A stretch of DNA of 64,000 nucleotides from Haemaphysalis longicornis (GCA_013339765.2 CM023454.1:142726593-142790592); one strand, 5' to 3'; shown: positions 22,020 to 34,039, counted from the first letter of the stretch. Program-made: numbers and translations. The notes: generated by a model from the sequence alone, not told the origin.

Positions 22020-23250
22020 ATCAGTACCGACGTGCCTACCACTTTCCTTAACCAGCGATACGGTCCAGCGTGGTATAATGGTTTCCAGGAACCCCGCACG
22101 GTTCTGAATTGAATCTGACCGCACGGTTCCGAACTGATTCGAGGATTGTACATAAGTTAGCTTGCTGTAAGTCCCAGACAGCACACACGAATTCTAGCTT
22201 AGAGCGAACAAGCGTTTCGTAAGCCAGTAATTTGATGGTGGATGTAGCCAGGTTTGTGTTACGTCGTAGAAAGCCCAGCGCGCGGTTTGCGTCACTGGTA
22301 ATGTGATTTATGTGGGATGACCATGTCAGGTTATGAGAAATGTGAAGACCTAGGTATTTAGTGGAGAAGGCAGGAGAAATAGCGGATCCACTTAAGGAAT
22401 TATTGTATGTGGAATAGGAGCGACGCCTGTGTAATGACATAATGAATGTTTTGTGAATGTTAAAACCATGAGCCATTTGTTGCACCATTCGTCTATCTTC
22501 CTTAGGCTTTGCTGGAGTGCTATGTTATCGGTGGGATCAAAAATCGGGGATAAGTGACGCAGTTCTCCGCAAACAACGGAATGCTTGAAGAAATATTATT
22601 GTATATAAAAAAAAGTAAAGGCATGAGCACTGCTCCTTGAGGACCACCAAAGATGACAGGAGATAAGAATGAACAGCTGTTGTAAGCGTGGACGAACTGC
22701 TGTCGGTTAGTTACAAAGTTGGAAAGCCATACAAAAACATGTTCATCGAGGTTTAAATGTGAGAATTTAGATAGCAAATCCACATGGGGCCCTTTTTCGA
22801 AGGTCTTCTCCAAATCTATGACAATAGCATCGACAGGAACGATGATGTTTAAATAAAAATTTGTCACTTAGGAAAAGTGCCAATTGAGTGTCGCAGGAGA
22901 CACCTTTTTGGAAGCCATGTTCATTGGGGTGAAAAAAATTAAGATTCCAAAAGCTAGCTATGTGTGTGTAAAGTATTTGTTATATTAATTTAGAGAATGC
23001 ACATGTAAGAGAGATTGGAAGGAAGCCGTTATCTGAGGCTTTTTTTGGGGACAGGTACCACTTTTCCTACTTTCCAATTATGCGAAACGCCACCTGCTTT
23101 TTTCAAGTAAATAAAAAATAGCAAAGTACCAGAAAATTTCGAACAAATACGCAAGAGAAGCTTAATGCTAAGCAAGGCCAACGGAGCTTCCACGATACTA
23201 AGACAAAAAGGATACGAATATTCCTGCCACCACCATGCGCTCAAGAAATA
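22020..23250 (-). pseudogene. LINE reverse transcriptase remnant
   Basis: Minus-strand blocks: GGVSHNWKVGKVVPVPK (fingers), DAIVIDLEKTFEKGPHVDLL (motif A), FLSPVIFGGPQGAVLMPLLF (motif B) and PLFAENCV (motif C, about 22562-22573), then STKYLGLHISHNLTWSSHI and LVRSKLEFVCAVWD (thumb). Motif C reads FAEN instead of FADD/YADD, so both catalytic Asp codons are changed and the enzyme is dead. Near 22085-22135 a ~22 bp segment (CGCACGGTTCYGAAYTGA) is tandemly duplicated. Confidence 0.8.
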
Positions 23251-23259
23251 AACGACGAC

Positions 23260-26200
23260 TTCGCAATACCTTAGTTCCTTAAATAAACAACAAACTTATG
23301 TGGGGTTTACAATTCAGTTATTGAATTCAGTTATTAAATTTGCGAACCACATGATAGCGACGCCGATTGGCCTACTCAAAGTGTCCATTACACGGTACTG
23401 TGACTTCGTTTTTCTTTGGTTTGAAAACATTTCACGCCTACTACGCGCGATATTCGATTGCTGTTACAACGCTGACGTAGGATGGCATTCCTGAACAAGG
23501 CATGCGGTGGAGGAAGGTAAATATGCATCGTCCGAAAGCTGCATGTGCGCAACAATATTCGATGTGTGAGAAGTGTAAGTCTGCAAAATATTTCGGAGAA
23601 ACAAACTGGCGAATAATGCTTTGTTATAGAATGAAAACGTTAGCTTACGCCTAACCCTCCTCGTGGACGTTGCGTCGCCAACAGACGGAGCAGATAGATC
23701 TCAAAAATTAGTAGTTTTATAATTGGTAGTAGCAGCAGCCGTAAAGGGCTCATTTGATTAATATAGAAAAAAAGGTCAAGGTTGAGTTTGAAATTTCCGA
23801 ACCACTGCAGCTATTTGCCAAGCCGTGGCCATTGTAAGCAACGCAAGCTGGTCTAGAGAGTCGAGCTGCACAAAAGTGCCCTAGAAGACAATAAAGACGC
23901 TACATGACACCGAATGTTTTCAATGAATATCTATGGTAACAAAGGCAATCAAGGCGATCTGCAATGTGCTAAAAGCTGCAGCTTCCTCTTTTGTAAAATT
24001 ATTGACTCAATTCAGTCCACAGAATAGAGTACAAGAGGTGAAGAAGTTACAAGCGGTGATGGAGACATACTGCTCCAGTGTTATTCGTAAATTTTGAACA
24101 ATAACTTCAGTTTCGTCTTGGTGTGTTTTTTTTTCCTTCTGGCGGGTGCTTCTCACTTGATCCCGTTCCCTTTGTTATTTCAGTATAGCCAGGTTGGTGA
24201 CCATGTTGCTTAGGACTACATCCAACAACGAATATTTAAACAATACAGTACGCTCCAGCAGGCATTTAAGATAGGACGTGTTGCTGGAAACGTTAGGGAC
24301 GATTTGGTAAGTTGCAAACGATATCCGGCCTAACTCTCCACAGTTCACTTGCGCGGGTTTGACAAGATAAGCATTTTTTGCGTCTCAGAGTGGCAAAGTT
24401 TGAGGCTTGTCTGAGTCAAGTGTTCAACTTGCGAACATTTCCTAATGCATAAAACAGGTAACAGTTTCCGTTTTCGATGGTATTGCTCCTGAATGTCTTC
24501 TATTATGCTTGGGTGTGCGGCGTGAAGGGCAGTATTTTGCTTTGTTGTCTCAATTTTGGTGCGACAGTACTTCGGTGCGTACCCTATTGATTGTGTGCTT
24601 AGTCCTTTTTTATATGTCCTTTAACAACGACTGTGGTTATTTGGAGAACAGGATTCGGTTTTGGGTCTGGGCCTAGTGGCATTTATCACATCGGTGTCTT
24701 TATTGTGTCTAAACATGGCAGCGCTTGCTTGAAATAATACATCTTATCAGCATCGCCCAAAGTTATTCAAATCATACGCGTAGGATAATGTATTGGTCTG
24801 TAATATTGTGGAATGTAAATTCCTCAGCAAGGAGGCCGGCTAATTTTCGTAGCTATTTCGCAAAATCCTTGTTTATTTCCGAATTTGCGACGTTCGGGCC
24901 AATGTGGAGTGGAAACCGCTTACAATTGGAATATTAACAGCAAGGACAAAAAACATCAACACCGGATAAATCCAAAGCATCAGCGCGTATCACTCCAGCA
25001 ACGCAGCACCAAGTAACAACCTACACAGCTTTGTTTCGGGAAATCATGGACAGGTGAATTTCTTGGACCACATGCTCAGTGTCTTCCGACTCACTCTAAA
25101 GTCGCAGTGCGACTACGTTTCCCACCATTTGTTTTCGAAGGAACGGCCGAGGCAAATGCGTTAAGTGGTACCTGGTAGCATCTATGAGTTCATTCTAAAC
25201 TTCAAAACGAAGTCTTCTGCTATAAAGGTTCGCTGGCTACCACTTTGCACAAATCCTCGCTTGTGACTTCCGTAGTTTTCAGGGATAATTTACGCCAGTA
25301 CTCAGGTAAACATCTTCGTCCGCTTGAGGGCACGATATGCCATCTTGTCGGTCTGCGTCTGCACTGGGAAATTGCGGGTCGTTTCTTTCTTCACCTTTAT
25401 TCGCCTTTTCGTTTACTCTCATCAGCAGCTGAAGTCCCCGACATTCTCTTGGGCATCCTGTAAATTATAGTTCGCCAAACCTTATCTGTGTCCACTCAAT
25501 GTAACTCTGCATCTTCACTCTTGCTCTTAAAGCCACTTCTAATTATCTGTGGTGCTCAATGAAGCGTTGTGCGGCGTACACTCCGAAATGCGTACTCTAT
25601 TACTGTGGATAACTGGGCGCCAAGGAACATGATGAAAGAAATACATAAGCTAAAAGGGAATCAAGAACACAGAGAGAGGAGTACATGTACTGCGCTGATT
25701 GTATGTTTGTTCTTTCTAGGAAAAATGTACTCTTTACGTTCAGGCATCGAAGCTTGGGAACTTTTGGTAGCGATTGAATATTCGCCTGGATAACAACCGG
25801 GGAAAGATGACAATCTTGCTTCTATGTCAGGTTTCGTGTTCTTCACCATTTGTCTCAGTCGGTGCCAAGTCATTAAATGCAGTTCCCGAGAAGAGAACGA
25901 TGCATTCGACAGCACGTGTCAGTGAAAACGTGAACCCATCATCCTGCGACATAATATAGAGCCCCACCAAAAACCCGCTCATTCGGACGTCGAGAACATT
26001 CAGAGAGGATTGGTCCAAGAAGTCAGGAGAAGATTGTTTTTGTAATTCCCCCACCCGAATTCACTACAGTAATGTGAAAAAATTTAGCAGCTGTATTTTT
26101 AGTATTCGAGTTGCGCTGTTTGTGGTTTCAATCGTTGTTTTTAAACTTGTGCAGCATATTTTCACTTTTATAATATGTAGCTCAAATGCGCTGAAAACGT

Positions 26201-27960
26201 AGCAGACTGAAGTATTTTTTGCGAAACGCGTCGTACTATTTCATATAGTTTCTGTGCTCGCATTTGTTTTTATAAATTTGGATCGAGAAAATACATTTTT
26301 GTTCTTTTCTAGAACTACTTGTTGGTATGTACTTTTTGCGTCAGAATGAACGTGACTGTTAAGTGTGTCGCAATACGTGCGGGTAATATTTTTCTTTATT
26401 GATTCATTGCTTTATTGCTTCACCATTCAAAGTGTGCTGTATATAAAATTAGTGTTCTCACGTGTTCTAGTTCGTTGATAGACGGCTAAAGCGTCTTGTT
26501 TTTTTCCCTGAACCTAATGCTCATGCACTTCTGCATTTTAACACTGGTGATTATCAGTGTAAAACAGACAGAAACATGAACTAACAAATACTTTGGACAC
26601 TTGACGGAGACTTTACTTTGTGTCTGAAGAAAAGAACTTGCCCTGTCTATACTCGATTTAAAAGAATTTAAATCCAAGTAAAAACAGTGATCTTGCATCT
26701 AGGAACAATGGTCCCCTTAAAGGCTAGACGTTTCCACGCTGTCAGACGGCATTCTGTACTTCTAGCTTGTGTACAAGCTTGTGTACTTCTATCTTGTGTA
26801 CTTCTACTAAAGTACCGAAATCAACATGCAACCGCCACCGAGACAACAAACAGGGAAGTTTTTTTTTCCAAATTGTGCTCTTGAGCATCGATACAATAGA
26901 ACAATGTTTATATATAGGAGGAAAGCCAGGAAACAGTGATCTAGCGTCAACCAAACATATACGTACTTAAAATTGTAAATTTCACAAAGCCAATGTATGA
27001 AATATGGACACAAGAAAACAAAATTTTAATGTGTAACGAACGTGGAAAAAGTGCAACGACGCAAAGTTACTCAAAGACGAGCACAGATTGATGTATCCTA
27101 AAAACCCTACAATATTGTTACGAAGAATTTTAACACAGCCTTAGAAGAACCAGAATGTTGTGCATTGTAGAAAAATGTACTGCTTTTATTGTTCCATCTT
27201 TTCGCAGGGGTTCTTGAGGCGAGCACCCTCAGCCCCACTCACCACCCCATTGTCCGACAGCCACGCTCTTTCCTGCCCTCTCGTTTGCAAGGACTGTTAT
27301 GTTCTGTGATATAAACCAGACTGGTATTAGAGCATTTGTCGTGGCACATTCCTCGTACCCTTTCAGAAACTCATGGCCTCACCATCCTCACAGTATATGC
27401 CAAAAGAGTTGCCTCATAAAAGCATCGCCTATGAGGCAACTCAAACAAAAGATTTTACATCCACCTCTCTTTTGCCCTTCATGTGTGTAGTAATTTTTCC
27501 AGCGAAACCTTTCTTAGTCATAACTATTCATCCCGTCAAAACAGTTACGCATTCCCCAAGCGACCAGTTGGTCGCCCAAATTCCGTATGACCTCCAGATA
27601 CACCGTGCGTACGCCAACAGCGCTTTCATTGTGTCAAAACGGTTGCTTCAAATTCGTGAAAACGAAACTGCTCCGGATAAGACAATACGCGCACCGGTTC
27701 TGAATTAAGAGTACAAGACCGTACCATTAGCTCAAAAACCACGTATCAATAGACATTTAGATCAATTGTGAGTACGTGTATTTATAGTCAAAAACATTGC
27801 AGCATGTTTCCGTAATTTGTGTGTTTTTTCTGTCTTTGACAGCATGACGATCGATTGGAGGCACTTTTAGCGAAAGTCAGACGCTCTGTTAGCTTTCTTG
27901 CTTCTCTGAGCTTTCTGTGAGAAGTTGCGGTAAAATTTTCGGCCGCTCGGTAGGCGTTCT
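23260..27960. other. Long A+T-rich interval, nothing recognised
   Basis: About 4.7 kb with only short open frames and no family motif. Minor items: a small imperfect repeat of CTTGTGTACTTCTA near 26760-26810 and a perfect hairpin at 27406-27442. A host intergenic or intronic origin is possible but cannot be shown. Confidence 0.5.
27406..27442. repeat. Perfect 13 bp inverted repeat (hairpin)
   Basis: GAGTTGCCTCATA at 27406-27418 is exactly complemented by TATGAGGCAACTC at 27430-27442, with an 11-base loop. No flanking coding frame or terminator context is seen. Confidence 0.7.
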
Positions 27961-27978
27961 CACAACGGCTTCTTGGTT

Positions 27979-28588
27979 CTACACCCGCGATTTGGAAGAT
28001 TTGGAAGATTTGGAAGCCATTTGGAAGACCCCTTTTTCTTCCGTTGTGACTCCGGCGTCGGCGGTTTCTTCGTAGTTGGAGCAGGTGGAGCAGCTCCTGT
28101 TTGAAGGCTGTGCAGAAGTGGGTTCTCTGCGCACTGGCGGTGGAAGCGAAGGTACCTTGGTTGGTGACACCTTTCGAGAGCTGTGCTCCTCGAACCTTTT
28201 GACCGTAGACTTGCCTCGGAGCTTCTGCAACTTCTCATCTGTCATTGAATGGGTTTCTGGAGAACTTTTGGTCTCGTACAACGCTCGCTCGAGAACCTTG
28301 GCTTCTAACTGCTCCGGTTCAGGAGGCTTCAGCCTGGGTGGCTTGTACTCTGCCTTGTGTTCCAGCAGCTCCTGCATTGGAGCCTTGACTTCGACATCTC
28401 CCGCCAATGAAGGTCTTGTTTTTCTCCCGCGGTAGATCTTTGGGCCGCTCCTTGCCCCTCGAACTGCTCGTCTGCTCTTTACTGGTCAATGAGGACGAGG
28501 GCTTGTGGGAACTGGCCATTGTGCTGCGGCAGCTGTGACTTTTGATCGACTTGGTTTTGGGCTGGCTGCTTTTCTGCTCCTCAAACAT
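27979..28588 (-). CDS. Charged low-complexity open region of unknown function
   Basis: Two overlapping minus-strand frames, 28588-28319 and 28407-27979, are both rich in Lys, Ser, Glu and Pro. The first begins MFEEQKSSQPKTKSIKSH; the second reads MQELLEHKAEYKPPRLKPPE and YETKSSPETHSMTDEKLQKL and ends in ASKSSKSSKSRV, from a GGAAGATTT repeat. A single shift near 28400-28480 could join them. The biased composition is unlike chance translation. It lies just downstream, same strand, of a gag/protease-like remnant. It could be part of that element, an exon of a host gene, or a pseudogene. I do not recognise a domain. Confidence 0.35.
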
Positions 28589-28879
28589 TGGAAAAGCAGC
28601 TTGCTTGTATTCAGGAGTGGGGCTTTAAGTGCTTGCAAAATTATCTTGGCAAGAGAGTGCTAACCATGGCGCCTCATCTGTTCATGGGAGTAGCAACCCA
28701 TGGGGGGCTGCTGAGCTGTGGTGTGCCGGCATACGATGATTGAAAGAGTACCCCTGGATCTAACAGCGTTCCACATGGGCAACAGTCGTTCATGGCACAG
28801 TGCACTCGTTGGTGTCGGTGTATGAAGAATTTCAGTTTGCATGGGTGCCTGAAACAGCAATTCTACATGGGTTGCAGAA

Positions 28880-29654
28880 AACCAGTGTTAACGAAATTTG
28901 AGTGGCACGGCATTATCTAGGGCAGCTGCGTCAACCAAACCGGTGATATTTCTGACAGAAATCATCAAACGTATAACCCCAGATGGAGCTATTGTTGATC
29001 CCCGTACGACAACTAAAGGAAGTCTATTCCAAAGCAGTAGGGGCAAAGACCCGAGCGGGCGACTGAAAACACGCGTCCCTTTCAATCCACTGTCGGCAAA
29101 CTTATCCACTTGACCAATCCCAGCAATTTTGGTATTACTAAGGCACACCGGACCAGTGATCCATCGAGGGTTTTAGGAGGGGTTTGTGGATAGATGGGGA
29201 AGAATGTGTGGTAGAACTGGAGCGGTAGATCGTGATTGACACATGGATGCCAGATGTCCTTTTTGACAGCACTGGATGCATACAACTTGGGCCAAGCTTT
29301 GTTCATGACGGTAGGCAGGAGCACCATGATTAGTGGAGATAGTGTGGCATCGGACATGTTGTTTGTCTGATGGCAGAGCTGAAATTCTCTGTGGACGGCT
29401 GGTTCTGTCTGACAAAGCCTGATTATTCATATAGTCTGTGTTGCGTCGAGGGAACTGTAAACTTGGCGTTGGTGGTGTGGTGTATGAATACCCTGGGCAT
29501 GGTAGTAGATGGGCCGAATGGCTGTGTTTGGTCCAGCTGAGTTGCGATGTCCATATGTGGTGCGGCTGTCGCTGGGTGTTGCGCTGCTATAGTAGTGGGC
29601 AGGTTTGAGTCGGCGATACCCTGAAGTGCGTACTGTTAGGTTCGGGCTCCTCAT
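28880..29654 (-). pseudogene. LTR-element gag/protease-like remnant
   Basis: Minus-strand frame 29430-29173 contains VVCIQCCQKGHLASMCQSR, a perfect CX2CX4HX4C nucleocapsid zinc knuckle. The frame before it (29654-29427) is Arg/Ser/Tyr/Pro-rich, as in gag C-termini. The next frame (29148-28888) reads LPLVVVRGSTIAPSGVIRLM and ITGLVDAAALDN, like the flap half of a retropepsin, though no D-T/S-G is visible. The order gag-knuckle then protease fits a Ty3/gypsy-type element. Frame changes show it is dead. Confidence 0.55.
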
Positions 29655-29689
29655 TTTATTATGAAAGTCGCCGGTGGCTCATCAGCTCT

Positions 29690-30517
29690 GCCATATATCA
29701 GCGTTGCCTCTGCTTTGCTGCCATGCAGCGTTCCTTTCATGCAACCGCAAGGAGGCAAAGTTAGAGCCTCTGAGAGCATGGTTTCTGTTCCTTCCTTTTG
29801 AGTGGCGAAAAACGGGGCTGCTTTGCCCGAGTACGTGTGTTGAGTTGGCCACGGTGGCCCAGTGGCTAAGGCGTTGCGCTGCTGAGCACGAGGTGCCGGG
29901 TTCGATGCCCGGCCACGCTGGCCGCTTTTCTGATGGAGGCAAAAAGCAAAAACGTCCGTGTGTACGAGATTACGGCGCACGTTAGAGAACCCCAGATGGG
30001 AAAAATTAATCCGTAGCCGTCCAGTACAGCGCGCCTTTTCGCCTGCGTTGTGACGGCGAATTAGACCCTACAACCAGTTAGTCAATCAATGTGTTGACTT
30101 GGTATGCGCTCAGCTTGACCGGCCGGTCTCAGTGAATGACGGATGGGTGCACAGCAGTGAGAACAGTTCCGGAGCGGGGTCCCTCTCGGACAATGCGCAT
30201 GCCGCTATTATTGCTTGGCGACATTCGGTAAGATTCGGTAAGGTGGACGAGCTGAGGGAACCGAAAGGATGCCCTCTCTTATGGTCGAAAAGGTGCGCGG
30301 TGTAGTCTTTAGGGATTTGCCAAGCCGGCGTAGGTGCAGTTCTTTTAAGGGTCATTCGCCTCCAGAATGCTCACCTAGGTTTGGAGCAGCTCTTCCCACC
30401 AGTCACACGGTGGGCAGTGGCGTCTCTTGGTCTGGGGAAGGATTAGCCAACGACTCCTTCATTGTGCCAGCAAGCGCGGGGACAAATGCGATGCGGCAAG
30501 GCGAGGGTACCATGGAA
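29690..30517 (+). repeat. Dispersed repeat, copy A (with SINE inserted)
   Basis: 29690-29848 plus 30090-30510 aligns with 33335-33905. Shared blocks include ATGCAGCGTTCCT, GGTTTGGAGCA and CGTAGGTGC. The late part reads, near 30330, RRRCSSFKGHSPPECSPRFG, resembling a decayed zinc knuckle. The copy abuts an LTR at 30518. It may be gag-derived sequence of an element I cannot name. Confidence 0.7.
29849..30089 (+). mobile_element. tRNA-derived SINE with target duplication
   Basis: Head CCACGGTGGCCCAGTGG with A box TGGCCCAGTGG, B box GGTTCGATGCC near 29900, body GATGGAGGCAAAAAGCAAAA onwards, tail ending in CAATCAA. It is bounded by 13 bp direct repeats, TGTGTTGAGTTGG at 29836-29848 and TGTGTTGACTTGG at 30090-30102 (one mismatch). 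Copy B at 33475-33500 lacks the insert, giving an empty site. The sequence layout matches tick tRNA-derived SINEs (Ruka-like); the family name is from memory of layout, not a search. Confidence 0.88.
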
Positions 30518-31131
30518 TGTTAGCCGTGCGAATACCGGTCTAAGCGCGCGCCTTTGGCTTTGAGCAGGTGCTGCCCGCTTAACGTAATGGTTCTATCACT
30601 CCGCGCGGTCAGTGACTTTAGGTGGCAGATGTCTTCGATTTGCTTGTCGGGTTCAGTACCCTGCGCGTGAAACGTACTCTGAGTGCATGAGAGCGAGTGT
30701 TGGGTCATGTGACTTCAGGATGGGACATGTTTAGAAATGGTTGGTTCTTGTGGCCAATGCGTGGACCATATAAATCATGTTGAAAAGGGTTTTTGCTCTT
30801 TCGTGAACTCGGCCATTGGAGGCATGGTTTTTAGGATGAAAACCGTAGTGCAGGGGTTTGTCCGGGGTCAGTCGGTCGGTCGAGAGGATGTATTTTAGAA
30901 TAGAGTACGGCCGAACAGGATGCTGCAGGCAGAATAACAGTGTAACAGGTCATTGGGTACTGATGTAAATATTTGGAGTAATGTAAATAGCGTAAATAAA
31001 CCTAATATCGAGAAATAAAGGCAATCCTCATCCTTCACGTGTTTCAAGCATCGGACTTCGGTTATCGGAGCGAGTCGAGATCATGCTCTCGGCTCGAGCA
31101 TCAACAGAACCTCATTATTTCGTCTTTATCA
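30518..31131 (+). mobile_element. LTR 1 (614 bp, TG...CA)
   Basis: Starts TGTTAGCCGTGCG, ends TCGTCTTTATCA. Inside are TATAAAT at 30769-30775 and AATAAA at 30995-31000 and 31014-31019, giving a promoter then polyadenylation signal in plus orientation. A clear homologue lies at 48951-49569. About 35 bp after both LTRs are still similar (AGAAGACGAAGAGGAGAAAT here), so some internal leader is retained. No partner LTR for this insertion is seen. Confidence 0.75.
30769..30775 (+). promoter_or_regulatory. TATA box of LTR 1
   Basis: TATAAAT about 250 bp into the LTR and ~225 bp before AATAAA, the usual U3-R-U5 order. Confidence 0.5.
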
Positions 31132-31275
31132 CTGACATAGAAGACGAAGAGGAGAAATCTAACTGTCACAGTCACAAGGATGACCACGGCCGTGCGCTGG
31201 AGCTGGTGGGGAATTCGTGGGCGACTCCATTGCAACGTGCGGCTCGGACCAACGACGAGCCAGACTCCAAGCATT

Positions 31276-31580
31276 GACGAGGTGACACCTCAGCGGGAGG
31301 CCTCGTGAGCTGCGGCTCAAGGCGGCGGTAGCCGCGATTAGACGAGGCGACATCTCAGCGGAAGGCCTCGTGCGCCCCGGCTCAAGGCGACGGCAGCTGC
31401 GATTCAACGATGCGACACTCTAGCAGGAGGCCCCGTGAGATCAAGCTCCGGGCGAGGCTGCCGCAATTCGATGAGGCGACACCTCAGTGGTAGGCCTCGT
31501 GAAGTTCAGCCCAAGGAGGCGGCAGCCGACGTTCCACAAGGCGACATCTCAGCGGAAGGCCTCGTGACCTCCGGCTCGAG
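31276..31580 (+). repeat. Minisatellite, ~65 bp unit, about five copies
   Basis: Units begin near 31276, 31340, 31405, 31470 and 31535. The common core reads GAGGCGACATCTCAGCGG then AGGCCTCGTG and a GGCTCAAGGCG-type segment; copies differ by substitutions. It starts ~145 bp after LTR 1, where an element's 5' leader would be. Confidence 0.85.
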
Positions 31581-31589
31581 TCCGTGGGA

Positions 31590-33329
31590 AGTGTGATTCT
31601 CCGCCAGCACGGCCCCAGCCCAGCGGCGATAGCGGCACAATGGTTCTACGAGATGCTGCATCAGCAATCCTGCGACCAACCGAACCCGGAGAGAGCAGAG
31701 GTGGGCTCTGATTTGTTTCCTCCGGGTTCACCATGGCGGCTGTGCTAACAGGATCAGTTTCCGAATGACGGTAGGTGTGTACCGCCGGGGAAGGGGCATT
31801 TGCGCTGATTATAGTGCAGCGCTTAACAGTAATGGTCAGTGTTTCTTGGCACACGCTTAGTTGTGAGCATGCTTTCCTCCGTTTGTTAGGGCCGCTGAGG
31901 TGGGGCTTAATGTTAGTTTACGTATACTACCTTTCTCCTCTCGTTGTGTTGTGTAGGTGGTGATTGCGTGCAACTGTCGTCAGGCGTGTGATATGCTAGT
32001 AGCGTAGCTTGGCGGGTTTAACGCTGTCCTTTTGAGCTCTAGGACAGCTGGTACAGCACGTTAGAGAGCTTACCTTTGGGTACAAAAACGCGTGTCACCC
32101 GTTATTTGCATTCATTGTCAGGTGGCCATGGTGTGCTATGGAATGTACAAGCGGGGCCCCAGTGTGGCGCTTTTGTGCGACCCAGTGACTTAAGTACAAG
32201 GTCTGAGGTACTGAAAAAAAGAACTTTAGTACATCCCAAGTGAACGTTAAGTGAACCGCAACGGGGTTGAACCATGTTTGTTGCGCATTCTGAAAGAACA
32301 TGCGTGCGTGAGTGCGGGAAACACGTTGAGCTTCCTTAAACATTTTGGTATTGCTACATAAATAGCCTCATTTTGTACCTTTGGGTGGTTCATCATAACT
32401 TTTCCTTTCCTTAGAGGGAAAGAATATTTCAGAATGCGCTTTAGGCTTAAGCAGTAGATAGTGTTATTGATTCAGTTGTCACGTTTAAATATTTAAACCA
32501 GTTATGGGTTGGTTACTTTTAATGTTTGAGGATTCGTACTCACGGGCCCTGTGTGGCTGAGATCTTTCGTTTGTTCTTTGATGTTTCGGAAGGCACACCT
32601 TCTTTTGTGAGGATAATCGTTGGGCCCTGGAACTGAAAAAGTACAATTTAGAGTTCTCACGCAAGTGTGCTGGTGCTCTATCGAGGTAGTGGAAATGTCT
32701 AGCGCCAGGTGGGAAAACTACCCGCGGCCCCTTTCAATGTAAAGTGTATTTGTGCTTTTCTGGGTGGTGGCATCTCATGAAAAACCGATGAATGCACAAT
32801 ATAGGTTCTTGCCTGAGATTGTTACAGAGAATACACTGCATGCGCGGCCATATTTGCAGTTTCCTAAAAGGAAAAAAATCAGAAGGTTCTTTTCTGCAGG
32901 TTTGAGACCGTGTAAGGTCATGTTTTCTTGGTAAATTGGAGATGTCATATGTTGTGGCATGACCAGTGTTCGGTGTGTGTGTAGTGCAATATTGTGCGGG
33001 GCGAAGCCAAGCCAAGGCTATAAGTCTACGGTGTGGTATCCGTTGTTGGTGCAGTTGGCCGGCTGTTAGTGTTGGTAGCCTTCGTGTGCGCCGTAGTATT
33101 CTGATAATGTCGTAGGGTAAGGGTAATGCTATTACGCTGCCTATTACCTGGGATATTGCGTGTACAACTCGCGTAACTGGTTGAGTGTGTTTTGTTTAGT
33201 TCTTACGCTGTAGTTAGACATAAACTGCAGTAAGAAATAATGTCGTACGCACAGTTGGTGAACGAACAACTTTCTTGGTGCCTAGGTGTGAAGTTCGGTG
33301 TCCTCATTTATTTACCGAAATTCGCTGTG
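31590..33329. other. Interval with no recognised content
   Basis: No frame resembles gag or pol, although the position after LTR 1 and its leader would suit gag. The short open frames on both strands are unremarkable. Confidence 0.45.
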
Positions 33330-33924
33330 GGTCATAAATCAGCGTTGCTCCGCTTGTAGCTGTCATGCAGCGTTCCTGTCATGCAACCGCAGGGAATAAA
33401 ATTGGGGGGCCGCTGACGGCATGATTTGTATTCCTGCCTTTTGCGTGGCAAATAAGGGACTGCTTAGCCGAGTACCTCTGTTGCGTTAGTATGCAGACAG
33501 CTCGACCGGGAACTCTGAGTAAACGGTGGATGGGTGCCCAGCACTAAAACATTTCCGCCGAGGGATTGCCTTTCCGACAGCGCGCATGCCGCAATAACGG
33601 CTTGCCGATATTAGAATGTGGCTCGGTCGTTCGTCAAGGTTAGCGAGCTGACGGGAGGCAAACGGATGCCGTCTCTTAGTGTAGAAAAACCGCGTGGCGT
33701 AGGCTTTGAGGATTTGCGTAGCCGGCGTAGGTGCTGTTCGTGTATGGGTCATTCGCATAGAGAATGCTCGCCTAGGTTTGGAGCACCTATTCCGGTCAGT
33801 CACGCGGCGGGAGGCGGCGTTCTTTGGCCTGGGGAAGGGATTAGCCCACGACGCCCTCATCCTGCTAACGCGCGTGGGGATCAATTCCAGGCGGCAATGC
33901 GATGATATTGTAAGATGTTACCAT
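33330..33924 (+). repeat. Dispersed repeat, copy B (no SINE)
   Basis: Aligned to copy A over about 570 bp. It keeps a plus-strand open frame (33618-33905) with RRRCCSCMGHSHRECSPRFG, a Cys/His cluster like a zinc knuckle two residues short. At its right end it meets the inverted terminal segment of the second PLE at about 33925. Confidence 0.7.
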
Positions 33925-34009
33925 AACGAAATGCAGCGCAAAAAAGGACGGTACAAGTGAAGAATTAGCGACGACAAAGCGCTGAAGTCGAAACTGAATT
34001 CATTACTAA

Positions 34010-34039
34010 ACACACACACAAACACACACACACACACAG

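Larger units (their letters stand above)
21238..23260 (-). mobile_element. CR1/L2-like LINE fragment, minus strand
   Basis: On the minus strand RT fingers (23244-23029), palm (22867-22520) and thumb (22488-22048) occur in order, followed by a 3' region and an AAAT tail (TTTA repeats at 21238-21259 on the plus strand). The tail type matches the LINE at 8066-12385. A tRNA-headed SINE interrupts the 3' part at about 21565-21905. The 5' half is missing. Confidence 0.8.

Noticed and set aside
26740..26815. Short CTTGTGTACTTCTA repeats as a regulatory array
   Set aside because: Only three or four imperfect copies with no neighbouring gene or promoter.
27373..27708. 111-codon plus-strand open frame
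   Set aside because: No domain, spans the 13 bp hairpin, and composition looks random.
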